Source: Flavobacterium sp. LPB0248 (GTDB lineage Bacteria; Bacteroidota; Bacteroidia; Flavobacteriales; Flavobacteriaceae). Taken from it: a stretch of DNA of 64,000 bases. The stretch covers positions 124,001 to 188,000 of the forward strand of contig NZ_CP058246.1 in assembly GCF_013388355.1 (NCBI RefSeq). The letters run 5' to 3'. Below the pieces are notes generated by a model that saw nothing but the letters and a program-made list of their open reading frames with translations, did not search any database and was not told where the DNA came from. Shown here piece after piece: positions 24,214 through 33,360 of the stretch. Each line of letters begins with the position of its first letter. The stretch's first letter is position 1. The translations under genes were made by a program, and so were the position numbers.

Positions 24214-24843
24214 ATGAATTTAATAGAAAATTTAAAATGGCGTTACGCCACAAAAGCTTACAATAATATTAAAGTAACAGAAGAAAAGGTCGATCAGATC
24301 TTAGAGGCTATAAATCTTTCAGCATCTTCTTGTGGTCTACAATCTTACCGTGTTTTTGTTGTAAGCAACCCAGAAATCCAAAAGAAATTAGGTGCTGATT
24401 CGTATAATGGACAGATAAGTTCTTGTTCTCATCTGTTGGTTTTTGCTGCATTTACTGACATGACTTCAACTTACATTGACGATTATATCGCAATGACAGA
24501 AAAGCAAAGAAGTCTTGATGCTGGTGCCTTATCAGGATTTAGAAATGGACTGCATTCCTATTTTAGTACTATTAATGCAGAACAAAAAGCCCATTGGGCA
24601 GCCAAACAGGCTTATATTGCATTGGGAACAGCACTTATTGCTGCAGCAGAATTAAAAGTGGACGCCACTCCTATAGAAGGATTTAATGCCGCCATTATTG
24701 ATGAGGTTTTGGGTTTGAAAGAGAAAGGGTTACATTCAACAGTTATTCTCGCTTTAGGATATCGTGATTCGGAAAAAGACTATATGGCAGCTACGAAAAA
24801 AGTTCGTTTGCCTATAGATGAAATGATAACGAAAGTCTATTAA
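24214..24843 (+). CDS. Nitroreductase-family NAD(P)H:flavin/quinone oxidoreductase
   Basis: A 209-residue NfsB-type FMN protein. Family features are the N-terminal LKWRYATKAYNNIKVTEEKVDQILEAINLSASSCGLQSYRVFVV, AAKQAYIALGTALIAAAEL in the middle and PIEGFNAAIIDEVLGL followed by LALGYRD. The start is ATG 24214. It is divergent from the mesX-mesD operon and shares its control region, so it could supply reduced flavin or protect the oxygen-dependent methyl chemistry; that link is speculative. A general xenobiotic or quinone reductase role is the default expectation. Confidence 0.88.
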   Translation: MNLIENLKWRYATKAYNNIKVTEEKVDQILEAINLSASSCGLQSYRVFVVSNPEIQKKLGADSYNGQISSCSHLLVFAAFTDMTSTYIDDYIAMTEKQRSLDAGALSGFRNGLHSYFSTINAEQKAHWAAKQAYIALGTALIAAAELKVDATPIEGFNAAIIDEVLGLKEKGLHSTVILALGYRDSEKDYMAATKKVRLPIDEMITKVY

Positions 24844-25113
24844 TATTCACTCCAAATTATTTTATAATTTTAATAAAAACTAAGTCATTTTCGTTGGATT
24901 GTACCCTATTTTATTATCAAAAAATTCATTAAAATATGTTTAACATTTTTTAAGGTTTAGCCCTTTCTTTTTCTTAAGATTTCCTTAAGATATTTCAATT
25001 TATTCAAAACCAAATCAAACCACAACAGCAAGAATACTTCTAAATATCAAATACTTACAATTCATATTTAGATAAATGATAGCAACTGTAATCCAAATAT
25101 CATGATTTTAAGA
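24844..25113. other. Gene-free control region of the TonB receptor
   Basis: AT-rich DNA with no gene. It contains the OmpR-type direct repeat described separately (24973-24994) and leads into the promoter at 25114-25144. Confidence 0.5.
24973..24994 (+). promoter_or_regulatory. OmpR-type direct repeat upstream of the TonB receptor
   Basis: CTTAAGATTTC is directly followed by CTTAAGATATT: two half-sites with an 11-bp period, the spacing used by OmpR/PhoB-family response regulators. The half-site differs from the TTCA boxes of the neighbouring lipid locus. It lies 120 bases upstream of the promoter. Confidence 0.5.
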
Positions 25114-25144
25114 TTGTGTGAACTACTCTATTTGTTTACTTTTG
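25114..25144 (+). promoter_or_regulatory. Promoter of the TonB receptor gene
   Basis: TTG at 25114-25116, a 20-base spacer and TACTTTTG at 25137-25144 fit the Bacteroidota consensus TTG-N17-23-TAnnTTTG. The start codon follows 30 bases later. Confidence 0.65.
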
Positions 25145-25174
25145 ATTATTTTAATTAAGTCTAAATAAGTAAAA

Positions 25175-27328
25175 ATGAAATTCTACCTACCCTTTATGCT
25201 GCTTCTTATAGCAGCAAATTCTCTATCCGCACAGACAAATAAAAATAATTCAGAGCAACAGACTGTTCAAGATACAATCAAAGAAAAATCAAAATCTGAT
25301 AATGAATTGCATGAAGTTGTAATCTCTGCAACCAGACAGCCAGAAAGTTTGGATCAAGTTCCTTCTTCGGTAACTCTTATTTCTAAAAAACAGCTTCAGC
25401 AACAGTTAAGCATAAGTACCAATCTTAGTGACATTCTAGGTGCTTCAGTTCCTGGACTGGGATTCAGTACCAATAGGACCTCTAACTTAGGACAAACTTT
25501 AAGAGGACGTCGTGTTCTAGTAATGATTGATGGTATTCCACAATCTACACCTTTAAGAGACGGCGCTAAAGATATCCGTTCACTTGATCCTGCAGCCTTA
25601 GATCGTGTGGAAGTCATCAAAGGAGCAACTGCTATTTATGGTAATGGTGCCGACGGAGGTTTAATTAACTACATTACTAAAAAAGCAGATCAGAATAAAG
25701 TTTTCAGCGGTACTACTGAGGCAGGAAGTGCTTTTTCATTAATTAAACCAAAAGAAACTGCGGGATTCTTTATATCGCAACTCTTCAGCGGTAAAATCAA
25801 TAAATTTGATTATGTAGTCAGTGGCCGTTATGAAGAAACAGGTCTTTATCGTGATGCTAAAGGAAGAGTTCTTTCGCCAGATTACGGCATGAATGACTTG
25901 AGAAACTGGAATGCATTTGCCAAACTTGGTTATGACTTCAATCCAGATAATCGTCTGGAAGTTATGTATAATTATTATAAAAGTACTCAGATTACCGACT
26001 ACATCGCAAAGGCTGGTATTTATGGAAACTTCGACAAACCAACCATTGGAGTTATAGGTCAAAGACCTGGAGAACCTGAAGGAACTCCATACAACCACAA
26101 TGCAAGTTTAACTTATACTGGAAAAAATATTATAGGTCATACTGATCTGAGCGCTGTTTTATATTTTCAAGATTATTTGACGGTAATTAATTACAGCGAT
26201 TTTTTTGAAAATAATGGTCAGCCGGCAACTCAAAGTAAAAAGTTCGGATTCCGTCTTAATATGAACAGTCCTTATGATGTGAGCAGTATGATTAATGGAA
26301 ATATAACCTACGGACTCGACATTCTTTCTGATATAACAGATACTCATCTAACTGATGGAAGACTGGTTATCCCAGAAATGAAAATGTCTAATCTAGCTCC
26401 TTATTTCCAGATCAAAAATATGTTTGGACCTAATTTGGTTCTGAAAACTGGTTTGAGACTAGAAAATGTACATATCACAGTGCCTGATTATACTACAATT
26501 GCAATTCGCAATTATGTAACAAGCACTTACGTTGGCGGCGGTATTGCTGTTAATGGCGGAGATTTAAATTTTAATACCTTGATGTTTAATGCGGGACTTC
26601 GATATACAAAATGGAATGCTTTTAAGCCTTTTGCTAGTTTTTCACAAAGTTTCAGTGTTGCCGATTTAGGTCTTGTATTGCGCGCGGCGAAAGAAAATAC
26701 AGTTAGTAATACCTCTATTAAAGCAGTAGTAGCCAATAATTACGAAGTAGGATTCTCAGGCTCTGTTTCTGATTTATCTTATGAAGGAGCCGTTTTTTAT
26801 AGCACTTCTAAACTAGGCGCTTCTTATGTGTATGTCGACGGAAATCCACAGATTTCACGTTCACCAGAGAAAATTTATGGTTTTGAATTTGGAGCGAAAT
26901 ACAGATTTCATCCAAAATTTGATCTTGGAGCAAACTATTCTTACACGGAAGGTAAACGAGAAACTGCTACTGGAAAAGTATACCTTGGAGGAGATCGCAT
27001 CAATCCGCCTAAATTAACTGCTTTTGCAGTGTATAGACCAATAGAAAACTGGTCAATCTTTACCCAAATGATTAATACTTCTGGAAGAGATAGATTTGAA
27101 CCAGTAAACGGTGCGTATACTTATGGTACAGGTCCTATTAAAGCGTTTACTGCTTTTAATCTTTCAACAAGCTATATTTTCAGAGAAAAAACAACGCTTC
27201 GTTTGGGAGTAGAAAATTTGTTTAATAAAGATTACTTCTCTGTAATCTCGCAATGGCAAGTCAATAATATGAGTTATGTTAAAGAAAACGGAACTCGCAT
27301 GACTGTGAGTCTTTCTCATTCATTCTAA
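25175..27328 (+). CDS. TonB-dependent outer-membrane receptor, siderophore/metal type
   Basis: A 717-residue receptor. A signal peptide (MKFYLPFMLLLIAANSLSAQ) is followed by a plug domain at about 48-160 (LHEVVISATRQPESLDQVPSSVTLISKKQL, then RGRRVLVMIDGIPQSTPLRDGAKDIRSLDPAALDRVEVIKG). The beta-barrel ends in MTVSLSHSF with a terminal Phe. There is no SusD partner and no peptidase-regulatory N-terminal domain. This favours a FepA/FhuA-like importer of an iron chelate or another metal complex over a glycan system. It has its own promoter and is closed by a terminator shared with the convergent eptA-like gene. Confidence 0.88.
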   Translation: MKFYLPFMLLLIAANSLSAQTNKNNSEQQTVQDTIKEKSKSDNELHEVVISATRQPESLDQVPSSVTLISKKQLQQQLSISTNLSDILGASVPGLGFSTNRTSNLGQTLRGRRVLVMIDGIPQSTPLRDGAKDIRSLDPAALDRVEVIKGATAIYGNGADGGLINYITKKADQNKVFSGTTEAGSAFSLIKPKETAGFFISQLFSGKINKFDYVVSGRYEETGLYRDAKGRVLSPDYGMNDLRNWNAFAKLGYDFNPDNRLEVMYNYYKSTQITDYIAKAGIYGNFDKPTIGVIGQRPGEPEGTPYNHNASLTYTGKNIIGHTDLSAVLYFQDYLTVINYSDFFENNGQPATQSKKFGFRLNMNSPYDVSSMINGNITYGLDILSDITDTHLTDGRLVIPEMKMSNLAPYFQIKNMFGPNLVLKTGLRLENVHITVPDYTTIAIRNYVTSTYVGGGIAVNGGDLNFNTLMFNAGLRYTKWNAFKPFASFSQSFSVADLGLVLRAAKENTVSNTSIKAVVANNYEVGFSGSVSDLSYEGAVFYSTSKLGASYVYVDGNPQISRSPEKIYGFEFGAKYRFHPKFDLGANYSYTEGKRETATGKVYLGGDRINPPKLTAFAVYRPIENWSIFTQMINTSGRDRFEPVNGAYTYGTGPIKAFTAFNLSTSYIFREKTTLRLGVENLFNKDYFSVISQWQVNNMSYVKENGTRMTVSLSHSF

Positions 27329-27413
27329 AAATTATTAGTCTTATTATAATAAAGTTTTTCAAAAAGAAAATCTTCGATAGATTGTTACCTTGTTTTTTTT
27401 ATTTTTTTTGATC

Positions 27414-27444
27414 AAAAGCTGTCCTTTGCGGACAGCTTTTTTAT
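27414..27444. terminator. Bidirectional terminator between convergent genes
   Basis: The stem AAAAGCTGTCC with GGACAGCTTTT has a 5-base loop and a T-run on the plus strand. It separates the rightward TonB receptor from the leftward eptA-like gene. Confidence 0.8.
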
Positions 27445-27454
27445 TTTCTGGCAA

Positions 27455-28975
27455 TTATTTAAAAATATTCAGTTCTTCATTGTAAACAGGACTTCCTATA
27501 TTTAAAAAATTTAAAACACTATGAAACACATGATTTTGTGATACTGTTTCATTTGCCTTAAGCTGTTTTGAATTATCTGACACCCAAACAATAAAAGGAA
27601 TTTCATATTGTTCTTTAGGAGCAATACTCAAAGGCACGCCATGCATATACAAGTTCTTTTCGCCTAAAGATTCTCCATGATCGGAAACAAAAATCATAGT
27701 GCTTTTATATTCCTTTAATTCTTTTAAATCATCTATGATTTTAGAGAGAATATAATCGGTATAAACAATTGTATTATCATAGGCATTCATCAATTCCTGC
27801 TGAGAGCATTTACCCAATTCGACACTGTTACAAACAGGTTTAAAAGACTCAAATCTTGGCGGATATTTCTTGCTGTATAAAGGACCGTGGCTGGTGCTGG
27901 TATGCAATACAATTAATATTTTATTCTTTTTGCTCTCTAATATCTGTTCTTTCAGTCCCGTAAGCAAAATTTCATCATAATTGCATCCTTCTCCTTTGCA
28001 GTCCTTCATCAAATATTCCCTATTTTGATAATTTTTGATATGAACAGGAGGCTCGCCCCAGTTTGTTGTTCTCCAAATGACTTCTACATTATTCCTGTAA
28101 AGATAATTTGGAAGAATCTCATACAAATCATCAGAATTGGTGTGTTCTAAAATACATTTAACACCAGCCGTTGTATAAGTGGCGCATGACGAAGCATCAA
28201 AATGAAAGAGGTTCTTTTGTGCAGACAAAAGCGGATTAGTATTTTTCTTGTAACCGTAAAGAGAAAAATTCTGTCTTCTGGCCGATTCGCCAATAACCAA
28301 AACAACAACCGATTTCTGATTATCTTTTATAGTAGCTTTTGGCAGTAAAATTTCTTTTTCATTCTTTTTGTATTTGTGGATGTAAAAAAGCGAAATATTT
28401 ACCGAATAAGACCATGGCATTGCAAGTCCGCCTAATTTTTTGGAGTTTTTATCAATCCAAAGCCAATTGCTTGCATTTGCAAAAACTAAAACAGCAATAA
28501 ATAGTAAAGTAAGTGAGGAAAGAGTTAAAAATTTTCGCAATGAATCCTTTATTATTTGTGCTTTTATAATGAAAATTGCAGGAATAATACCTAGAAAAAT
28601 AATGTAAAGGACTAATTTAATCGAGAAAAAACTGCTTGATTCTTCAAAATTGGTATTCAATATATTGCCAATCATGCTTTCATCAATTATAACACTGTAA
28701 GTATTAATAAAATAAACTGCAACAGAATTAATCAGAAAGAAAATCGTCAGTAAAAATTTTCCAAGATTACGAGAAAGGGAAAAAAACAAATAAAAAACAA
28801 AAGCATTTAAAACCAGCATTAATATTATTAAGCTGATAATTAAAACTACTCCGTTAAAACTTTTGTAATCAACATTATTAAAAACATAGCGGTAAAATGG
28901 CAAGTGAAAGAATAAAAAATTCAAAAAACTCATTAGTAAAACAAAATGAGTAAGTCGCAGGTTATTTTTTAACAT
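27455..28975 (-). CDS. eptA: EptA-like lipid phosphoethanolamine transferase
   Basis: A 506-residue inner-membrane enzyme with five N-terminal membrane helices (to about residue 170) and a periplasmic alkaline-phosphatase/sulfatase-fold domain. That domain has Glu230 in VIGESARRQNFSLYGY. The nucleophile Thr is in SSCATYTTAGVKCIL (Thr266 or Thr268), and the metal ligands are in VSDHGESLGEKNLYMHG. These are signatures of EptA/MCR-type enzymes that move phosphoethanolamine from phosphatidylethanolamine to lipid A and so lower its negative charge. It overlaps the upstream PAP2 gene by 14 bases, as expected for an operon that trims and then decorates lipid A phosphates. Confidence 0.88.
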   Translation of the reverse strand: MLKNNLRLTHFVLLMSFLNFLFFHLPFYRYVFNNVDYKSFNGVVLIISLIILMLVLNAFVFYLFFSLSRNLGKFLLTIFFLINSVAVYFINTYSVIIDESMIGNILNTNFEESSSFFSIKLVLYIIFLGIIPAIFIIKAQIIKDSLRKFLTLSSLTLLFIAVLVFANASNWLWIDKNSKKLGGLAMPWSYSVNISLFYIHKYKKNEKEILLPKATIKDNQKSVVVLVIGESARRQNFSLYGYKKNTNPLLSAQKNLFHFDASSCATYTTAGVKCILEHTNSDDLYEILPNYLYRNNVEVIWRTTNWGEPPVHIKNYQNREYLMKDCKGEGCNYDEILLTGLKEQILESKKNKILIVLHTSTSHGPLYSKKYPPRFESFKPVCNSVELGKCSQQELMNAYDNTIVYTDYILSKIIDDLKELKEYKSTMIFVSDHGESLGEKNLYMHGVPLSIAPKEQYEIPFIVWVSDNSKQLKANETVSQNHVFHSVLNFLNIGSPVYNEELNIFK

Positions 28976-29789
28976 AGATATAAATGATTAAAAACAATGA
29001 CACAGCCAAACAGATTAAAGCGTAATAAAAAATTAATAAATTCTCAGAAAATATTCTGCAGATTAACGAAATGCAACATCCCAAAAACAACAGCATAAAA
29101 ATAGGATAATATTTTTTGTCATTAATCCAAGCCCAAATTTTATACTTTCTGCTGATAAAAATACCCGAAAGTCCTGCAATATATCCTATAATTCCTCCTG
29201 TAATAACATCAATCGGATAATGCGCCCCAACACCTACTCTAGTAAAAATCAGAATCAATCCTATTATAACAATAAAAAAAGACCACATAAATCTATACGA
29301 CAGTTTCTTTGGCATAAATCCATACAATAAAACCGACAATACTGTAAATATAGTTATCGAATGTCCCGATGGTAAACTATTATGTCCACAAACAGCTTTG
29401 CCAAAAATATAAAAACTATCATTATTAAAAACCGCAGCTGGTCGCGGAACTGCAAATGCTTTTTTTAACACACACGAAAATATAAGCGAAACGAGCAAAC
29501 CCGAAAGCAATGATTCCCAAACTTTTGGAGCAAAAACAAATAAACTGCTTAAAAATGATAAAAAAATCATTGCATCTCCAAACTGTGTTAAATTGTACTC
29601 AAGTTTTGGATAGTGTCCTAAATAATAATTTATAGTGTAGAAACTCTTCTTTTGAATCTCAATATAACTGTTGACTGTCATTGCGTTATGACAGTATAAA
29701 AATAGTATTATCGCAGTTAAGAGAAACAGCGGAATAAAAAATAAAAAAAGCCTAAGCTTTGAATAATTAAGAATAATATTGGCATTCAT
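28962..29789 (-). CDS. PAP2-family membrane phosphatase (LpxE/LpxF-like candidate)
   Basis: A 275-residue membrane protein with a PAP2 catalytic site in three parts: KKAFAVPRP (the K-x6-RP motif), PSGHS, and RVGVGAHYPIDVI with the third-motif His. Several membrane helices flank these. The gene is co-transcribed with, and overlaps, the EptA-like gene. In other Gram-negatives such a pair removes a lipid A phosphate and adds phosphoethanolamine. An LpxE/LpxF-type lipid A phosphatase is therefore the best guess. Alternatives are undecaprenyl-pyrophosphate or phosphatidylglycerophosphate phosphatase. Confidence 0.85.
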   Translation of the reverse strand: MNANIILNYSKLRLFLFFIPLFLLTAIILFLYCHNAMTVNSYIEIQKKSFYTINYYLGHYPKLEYNLTQFGDAMIFLSFLSSLFVFAPKVWESLLSGLLVSLIFSCVLKKAFAVPRPAAVFNNDSFYIFGKAVCGHNSLPSGHSITIFTVLSVLLYGFMPKKLSYRFMWSFFIVIIGLILIFTRVGVGAHYPIDVITGGIIGYIAGLSGIFISRKYKIWAWINDKKYYPIFMLLFLGCCISLICRIFSENLLIFYYALICLAVSLFLIIYIYVKK

Positions 29790-30282
29790 TATATTTCTGG
29801 GTAAGAATTATGTATTAATTTAGATGAATCAAATAGTACTGCTATCGCGTTTAAAAACACTAGGAACCGATCCATCTTTTAGGAGAATTTGAAGTATAAA
29901 AAGCAGAGATAGAAAGCAGAGAACTACTTTGAATCAGAATAAATTTTAAACTTGGATTAAGATTTAAAGGATCTATAAATGCTGAATTCAAGTTTTTACT
30001 TTTAAAAACAAAAAAACTAATCCGTTTAAGAAATAAAAGAGAAAAGCAAAGTGTTGAAACCGCTGAAAGAATGTATATCCTACAGCATCTGTGCATAATT
30101 AATCTGTTCCTGCCTTTCATGTTTAATTATTAAAAACAGGTCAAAGGAATTTGTCAATTTAGAAGAAATTTAGAATTTTTGATAGATTCAATTTTTATTT
30201 GCAGAATATTAACAAATAGGTCTCAAAAACTTTACATTGCAAGCAATACTTGCTTTCGCTTAAATAAATACTTATTTGAAAA
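29790..30282. other. Gene-poor spacer between the leftward lipid operon and EamA
   Basis: No confidently coding frame. An 86-codon leftward frame at 29860-30120 exists but has no clear family. I did not find a copy of the TTCA box on the minus strand here, so the PAP2/eptA operon may be outside the boxed set. Confidence 0.4.
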
Positions 30283-30316
30283 ATTCAGGATTAATTCAAA
30301 ATTTAGGTATAATTTG
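30283..30316 (+). promoter_or_regulatory. Two-component box and minus-7 element upstream of EamA (box 1)
   Basis: ATTCAGGATTA at 30283-30293 is directly followed by ATTCAAAATTT at 30294-30304. TTTG at 30313-30316 comes eight bases later and fits the end of a minus-7 element. The repeat takes the place where a minus-33 TTG would be expected. Confidence 0.65.
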
Positions 30317-30417
30317 AAAAATTATTTTACCTCTTTTTGAATCCAATTTATTAATGCTTTGCTTAGAAGCGCAACAATAGATTATCGATTTAAAATTTAA
30401 ATGAAAAACAAAAACAT

Positions 30418-30834
30418 ATGTGGATCGTATTTGCCTTACTTTCAGCCTTCTTTGCCGCACTGACGGCTATATTTGCAAAAATTGGCATCAAAAATGTAGA
30501 CAGTGATTTGGCTACTGCAATCAGAACTGTCATTATTCTCATTCTTGCTTGGGGCATTGCGTTTGCCAGAGGTGGGACAGCCGCAATTAATTCCCTTTCC
30601 AAACAAAATCTGATTTTTATAATTCTCTCTGGTATTGCCACAGGCCTCTCTTGGATCTTTTATTTTAAAGCACTACAGATTGGAGAAGTATCTAAAGTTG
30701 CTCCTGTTGATAAACTGAGTGTAGCTATCGCTATAGTGCTTTCTGTTATTTTCCTGCACGAAAAAATCAGTTTTCTAGGTATTATGGGTGTACTTTTAAT
30801 TATCTGCGGTACTATATTAGTAATTTATAACTAA
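30418..30834 (+). CDS. Small EamA/DMT-family membrane transporter
   Basis: A 138-residue protein with four to five membrane helices and a single EamA unit (MWIVFALLSAFFAALTAIFAKIGIKNVDSDLATAIRT, then WIFYFKALQIGEVSKVAPVDKLSVAIAIVLSVIFLHEKIS). The PVDKLSVAI and LHEKIS pieces are family signatures. Single-unit members must pair. Because it sits in a lipid-modification locus and carries the shared regulatory box, an ArnE/ArnF-like lipid-carrier flippase role is conceivable, but general small-molecule export is equally possible. Start is ATG 30418, leaving a leader of about 95 bases. Confidence 0.82.
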   Translation: MWIVFALLSAFFAALTAIFAKIGIKNVDSDLATAIRTVIILILAWGIAFARGGTAAINSLSKQNLIFIILSGIATGLSWIFYFKALQIGEVSKVAPVDKLSVAIAIVLSVIFLHEKISFLGIMGVLLIICGTILVIYN

Positions 30835-30874
30835 CTTTAAAATGTGCACTAAGATATATTTGACTATATTTAGT

Positions 30875-30901
30875 ATTCAAAGTTTCTTCAAAATTCATTT
30901 G
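30875..30901 (+). promoter_or_regulatory. Degenerate two-component box ahead of the response regulator
   Basis: ATTCAAAGTTT at 30875-30885 and CTTCAAAATTC at 30886-30896 form an 11-bp-period repeat like the other boxes. TTTG follows after only one base rather than 8-10. It may mediate autoregulation by a different geometry, or be fortuitous. Confidence 0.4.
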
Positions 30902-30913
30902 TAAAATTGCAGC

Positions 30914-31591
30914 ATGAAAATCTTAATTATAGAAGACGAGCAGGAAATTGCTCAGAGCATAAAGAATTACTTTAAAGACAATGGCATACAATGTGAGACT
31001 GCTAAAAATTATAGTCTGGCATTGAGCAAAATCGAAAATTATGATTATGACTGTATTCTTTTAGACCTTATGCTGCCAGACGGCGACGGTTTTGATTTAT
31101 TAAGGGAACTTAAAAGAAAAAACAAAACAGATGGCGTAATCGTGATTTCGGCAAAAGAGAATCTAGAAACTCGTATTGAAGGATTTAATCTTGGCGCCGA
31201 TGATTATCTCACTAAACCTTTTCATCTGGCCGAACTTTTGGTTCGCATGCAGGCTTTAATCAGACGTAAAAATTTTAAAGGAAATAATAATATTGTTTTC
31301 AACGAAATTATAATTGATATTCTCTCCAAATCAGTTACGGTAAATGATCAGAAACTAGATCTTACAAAGAAAGAACTCGATCTTCTGCTATTTCTAATCG
31401 GAAACGAAGATAAGGTGCTTTCAAAAGCTGCAATTGCGGAACATCTTTCGGGAGATATGGCCGATATGCTTGATAATCATGATTTCATCTACGCGCACAT
31501 CAAAAACTTAAAAAAGAAAATTCATCAGGCAGGTGGCAGTGATTACATCAAAACCGTATATGGACTTGGATACAAATGGGAAAATGACTAA
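30914..31591 (+). CDS. OmpR/PhoB-family response regulator
   Basis: A 225-residue regulator. The receiver domain spans 1-115 with acidic pocket residues E7/D8, phosphoacceptor Asp51 (ILLDLMLPDGDGFD) and Lys101 (LTKPF). The C-terminal winged-helix effector domain covers 130-222 (LTKKELDLLLFLIGNEDKVLSKAAIAEHL, then YAHIKNLKKKIHQAGGSDYIKTVYGLGYKW). The gene overlaps the histidine kinase by eight bases. Members of this family bind tandem half-sites with 11-bp spacing. That is exactly the form of the TTCA boxes found in front of six nearby transcription units, so this is the best candidate to bind them. Confidence 0.95.
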   Translation: MKILIIEDEQEIAQSIKNYFKDNGIQCETAKNYSLALSKIENYDYDCILLDLMLPDGDGFDLLRELKRKNKTDGVIVISAKENLETRIEGFNLGADDYLTKPFHLAELLVRMQALIRRKNFKGNNNIVFNEIIIDILSKSVTVNDQKLDLTKKELDLLLFLIGNEDKVLSKAAIAEHLSGDMADMLDNHDFIYAHIKNLKKKIHQAGGSDYIKTVYGLGYKWEND

Positions 31592-32849
31592 AAAAAAACT
31601 GCTCAATAAAACCACTAGAAGCTTCCTTATTTTTGCCGTTGTCATACTTCTGGTTTCTGCTCCGGTATTCTACTATATCAGCCAGTGGCTATATGTTTAT
31701 GAAACCGAAGAAGTCTTGCTTATGCATAAAGGCGAATTTGTAAAAGAGAGCCGCGAAAACTTTAATGAAGCAGATATAAAACTCTGGAATAAATATAATC
31801 GTGATGTTATGATTGTTCCAGATATGGGTGTTACCAAAGATTCTATTGTTGGCAAAATGATATTTGATGAAACTGCTGGCGAGAAAGAACCTTTTTATCT
31901 TATTTATGCTCCAGTTGACATTAATGGAAAAAGATATACTTACACAGAGAGAATAAATCTCCTGGAGATGGAGGGAATGGTTTACAGTGTGGCCATTATG
32001 TTCCTTGTTATCATTATCATTCTTCTTATCGGAATTATATTGCTTTCAAAAAACACGGCTTCTAAATTATGGAAACCGTTCTACAACACTCTAAATCAGA
32101 TTCATGAATTTGAGATTGATAAAAACAAAGCGCCTCACTTTCCTCCTACAGATATTGAAGAATTTGACAGTTTAAATAAGAGTCTGCATCTCTTAATTGA
32201 AAAAAACACCGCAATCTATAAAAACCAAAGGGAATTTATAGAAAATGCCGCGCACGAACTCCAAACACCTCTTGCGTTATTTCAAACCAAAATAGATACA
32301 CTTTCGCAGCTTGAATTAAATGAAAAACAGTCTAATCTTGTAGGTTCATTGAGCAGAGATGTATCGAGACTCAACAGGCTTAATAAAAACTTATTGCTTC
32401 TTTCTAAAATTGATAATGAGATTTATCTTGAAAAGAATGATATTCTAATCAATGATTACATTAAAAAACATCTTGATTTTTTTACAGAACAAGCTGCTTC
32501 AAAGAATCTCACTGTTATAACAGAATTTACCTCTGACTTAAAAATTAATGGAAACCCAGCTCTGACAGAAGTTTTGATAAATAATCTTTTCTTGAACGCC
32601 ATTCGTCACAACGAAAAAAATGGAAAAATCGTTATAACAACTCTTCACGATGAATTAATATTCTCTAATTCGGGTGACAAAACACCTCTTGTTATAGACA
32701 AGCTTTTTAACCGTTTTTCAAAAAGCAATCCGTCTTCTCAAGGCAATGGACTTGGTTTAGCTATTATTAAAAAAATTACAGAATTAAACCATTGGCAAAT
32801 CAACTATAGTTTTTCCAACAATCTGCATAGTTTTAGCGTCAAGTTTTAA
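31584..32849 (+). CDS. Sensor histidine kinase paired with the response regulator
   Basis: A 421-residue membrane kinase starting at ATG 31584. It has one membrane helix at about 13-35, a periplasmic region of roughly 110 residues, and a second helix near 145-170. The phosphoacceptor His lies in FIENAAHELQTPLALFQTKID, followed by a HATPase domain with the N-box NNLFLNAIRHNEKN and G-box QGNGLGLAIIKKI. The signal sensed in the periplasm is not evident; envelope stress, cationic peptides or divalent metals are family possibilities. The gene context of lipid A and lipid-phosphate enzymes supports an envelope signal. Confidence 0.93.
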   Translation: MTKKKLLNKTTRSFLIFAVVILLVSAPVFYYISQWLYVYETEEVLLMHKGEFVKESRENFNEADIKLWNKYNRDVMIVPDMGVTKDSIVGKMIFDETAGEKEPFYLIYAPVDINGKRYTYTERINLLEMEGMVYSVAIMFLVIIIILLIGIILLSKNTASKLWKPFYNTLNQIHEFEIDKNKAPHFPPTDIEEFDSLNKSLHLLIEKNTAIYKNQREFIENAAHELQTPLALFQTKIDTLSQLELNEKQSNLVGSLSRDVSRLNRLNKNLLLLSKIDNEIYLEKNDILINDYIKKHLDFFTEQAASKNLTVITEFTSDLKINGNPALTEVLINNLFLNAIRHNEKNGKIVITTLHDELIFSNSGDKTPLVIDKLFNRFSKSNPSSQGNGLGLAIIKKITELNHWQINYSFSNNLHSFSVKF

Positions 32850-32851
32850 AA

Positions 32852-32886
32852 ATTCAAACTTCCTACAGATTCGTTTTTCAAATTTG
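32852..32886 (+). promoter_or_regulatory. Two-component box and minus-7 element (box 2)
   Basis: ATTCAAACTTC at 32852-32862 is followed by CTACAGATTCG at 32863-32873, then nine bases and TTTG at 32883-32886. The second half-site is the most diverged of the set, but the spacing is preserved. The PepSY-like gene starts at 32922. Confidence 0.5.
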
Positions 32887-32921
32887 TGCTAGGTTTTTTA
32901 TTAATTAAAAAAATAGCACAA

Positions 32922-33350
32922 ATGAAAAATTCACTTCTTGCTTGTTTAGCACTGCTTTTTTCCTGCTTTGTTTCTGCACAGAACATAAGCAGTAAAGATG
33001 TTCCCAATATTGTAAAATCAACTTTTCTAAAATCCTATCCTAATCAGACTGATGTAAAATGGGAAAAGGAGAAAGGCAACTATGAAGCCAATTTTAAAAC
33101 TGGCAGTACAGAACGCGCCGTGCTTCTAGATACTAATGGAAATATATTAGAAACGGAAGAAGAAATCAGCGTTAAAAAACTTCCTGCGAAAGCTCTCGCA
33201 TACATCGAAAAAAACTACAAACACAAAAAAATCAAAGAAGCTGCTCAAATAACTGATAGTCACGGCACGATTACCTTCGAAGCACAAGTGTCGTCAATCG
33301 ATTTAATTTTTGACAAACAAGGAGCTTGCATTAAAAGTATTGCAGATTAA
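32922..33350 (+). CDS. Exported PepSY-like small protein
   Basis: A 142-residue protein with the signal peptide MKNSLLACLALLFSCFVSAQ (start at 32922). Two related halves follow: KSTFLKSYPNQTDVKWEKEKGNYEANF with RAVLLDTNGNILETEEEI, then KALAYIEKNYKHKKIKEAAQITDSHGTITFEAQV. These are the PepSY-like (beta-lactamase-inhibitor-like fold) pattern common in Bacteroidota periplasmic proteins. It starts about 70 bases after the kinase gene behind its own boxed promoter, and is followed after 10 bases by a large outer-membrane protein. Proteins of this kind often accompany two-component systems and may modulate the sensor. Confidence 0.82.
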   Translation: MKNSLLACLALLFSCFVSAQNISSKDVPNIVKSTFLKSYPNQTDVKWEKEKGNYEANFKTGSTERAVLLDTNGNILETEEEISVKKLPAKALAYIEKNYKHKKIKEAAQITDSHGTITFEAQVSSIDLIFDKQGACIKSIAD

Positions 33351-33360
33351 AACCATACCA

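Noticed and set aside
25175..27328. SusC-type glycan importer
   Set aside because: No SusD partner, no glycoside hydrolase nearby, and no peptidase-regulatory domain at the N-terminus.
29860..30120. Leftward 86-codon open frame starting MKGRNRLIMHRCC
   Set aside because: Hydrophobic start but a low-complexity, Ser/Leu-rich remainder with no recognisable fold and no promoter. It may be a chance frame, so I left it out as a gene.
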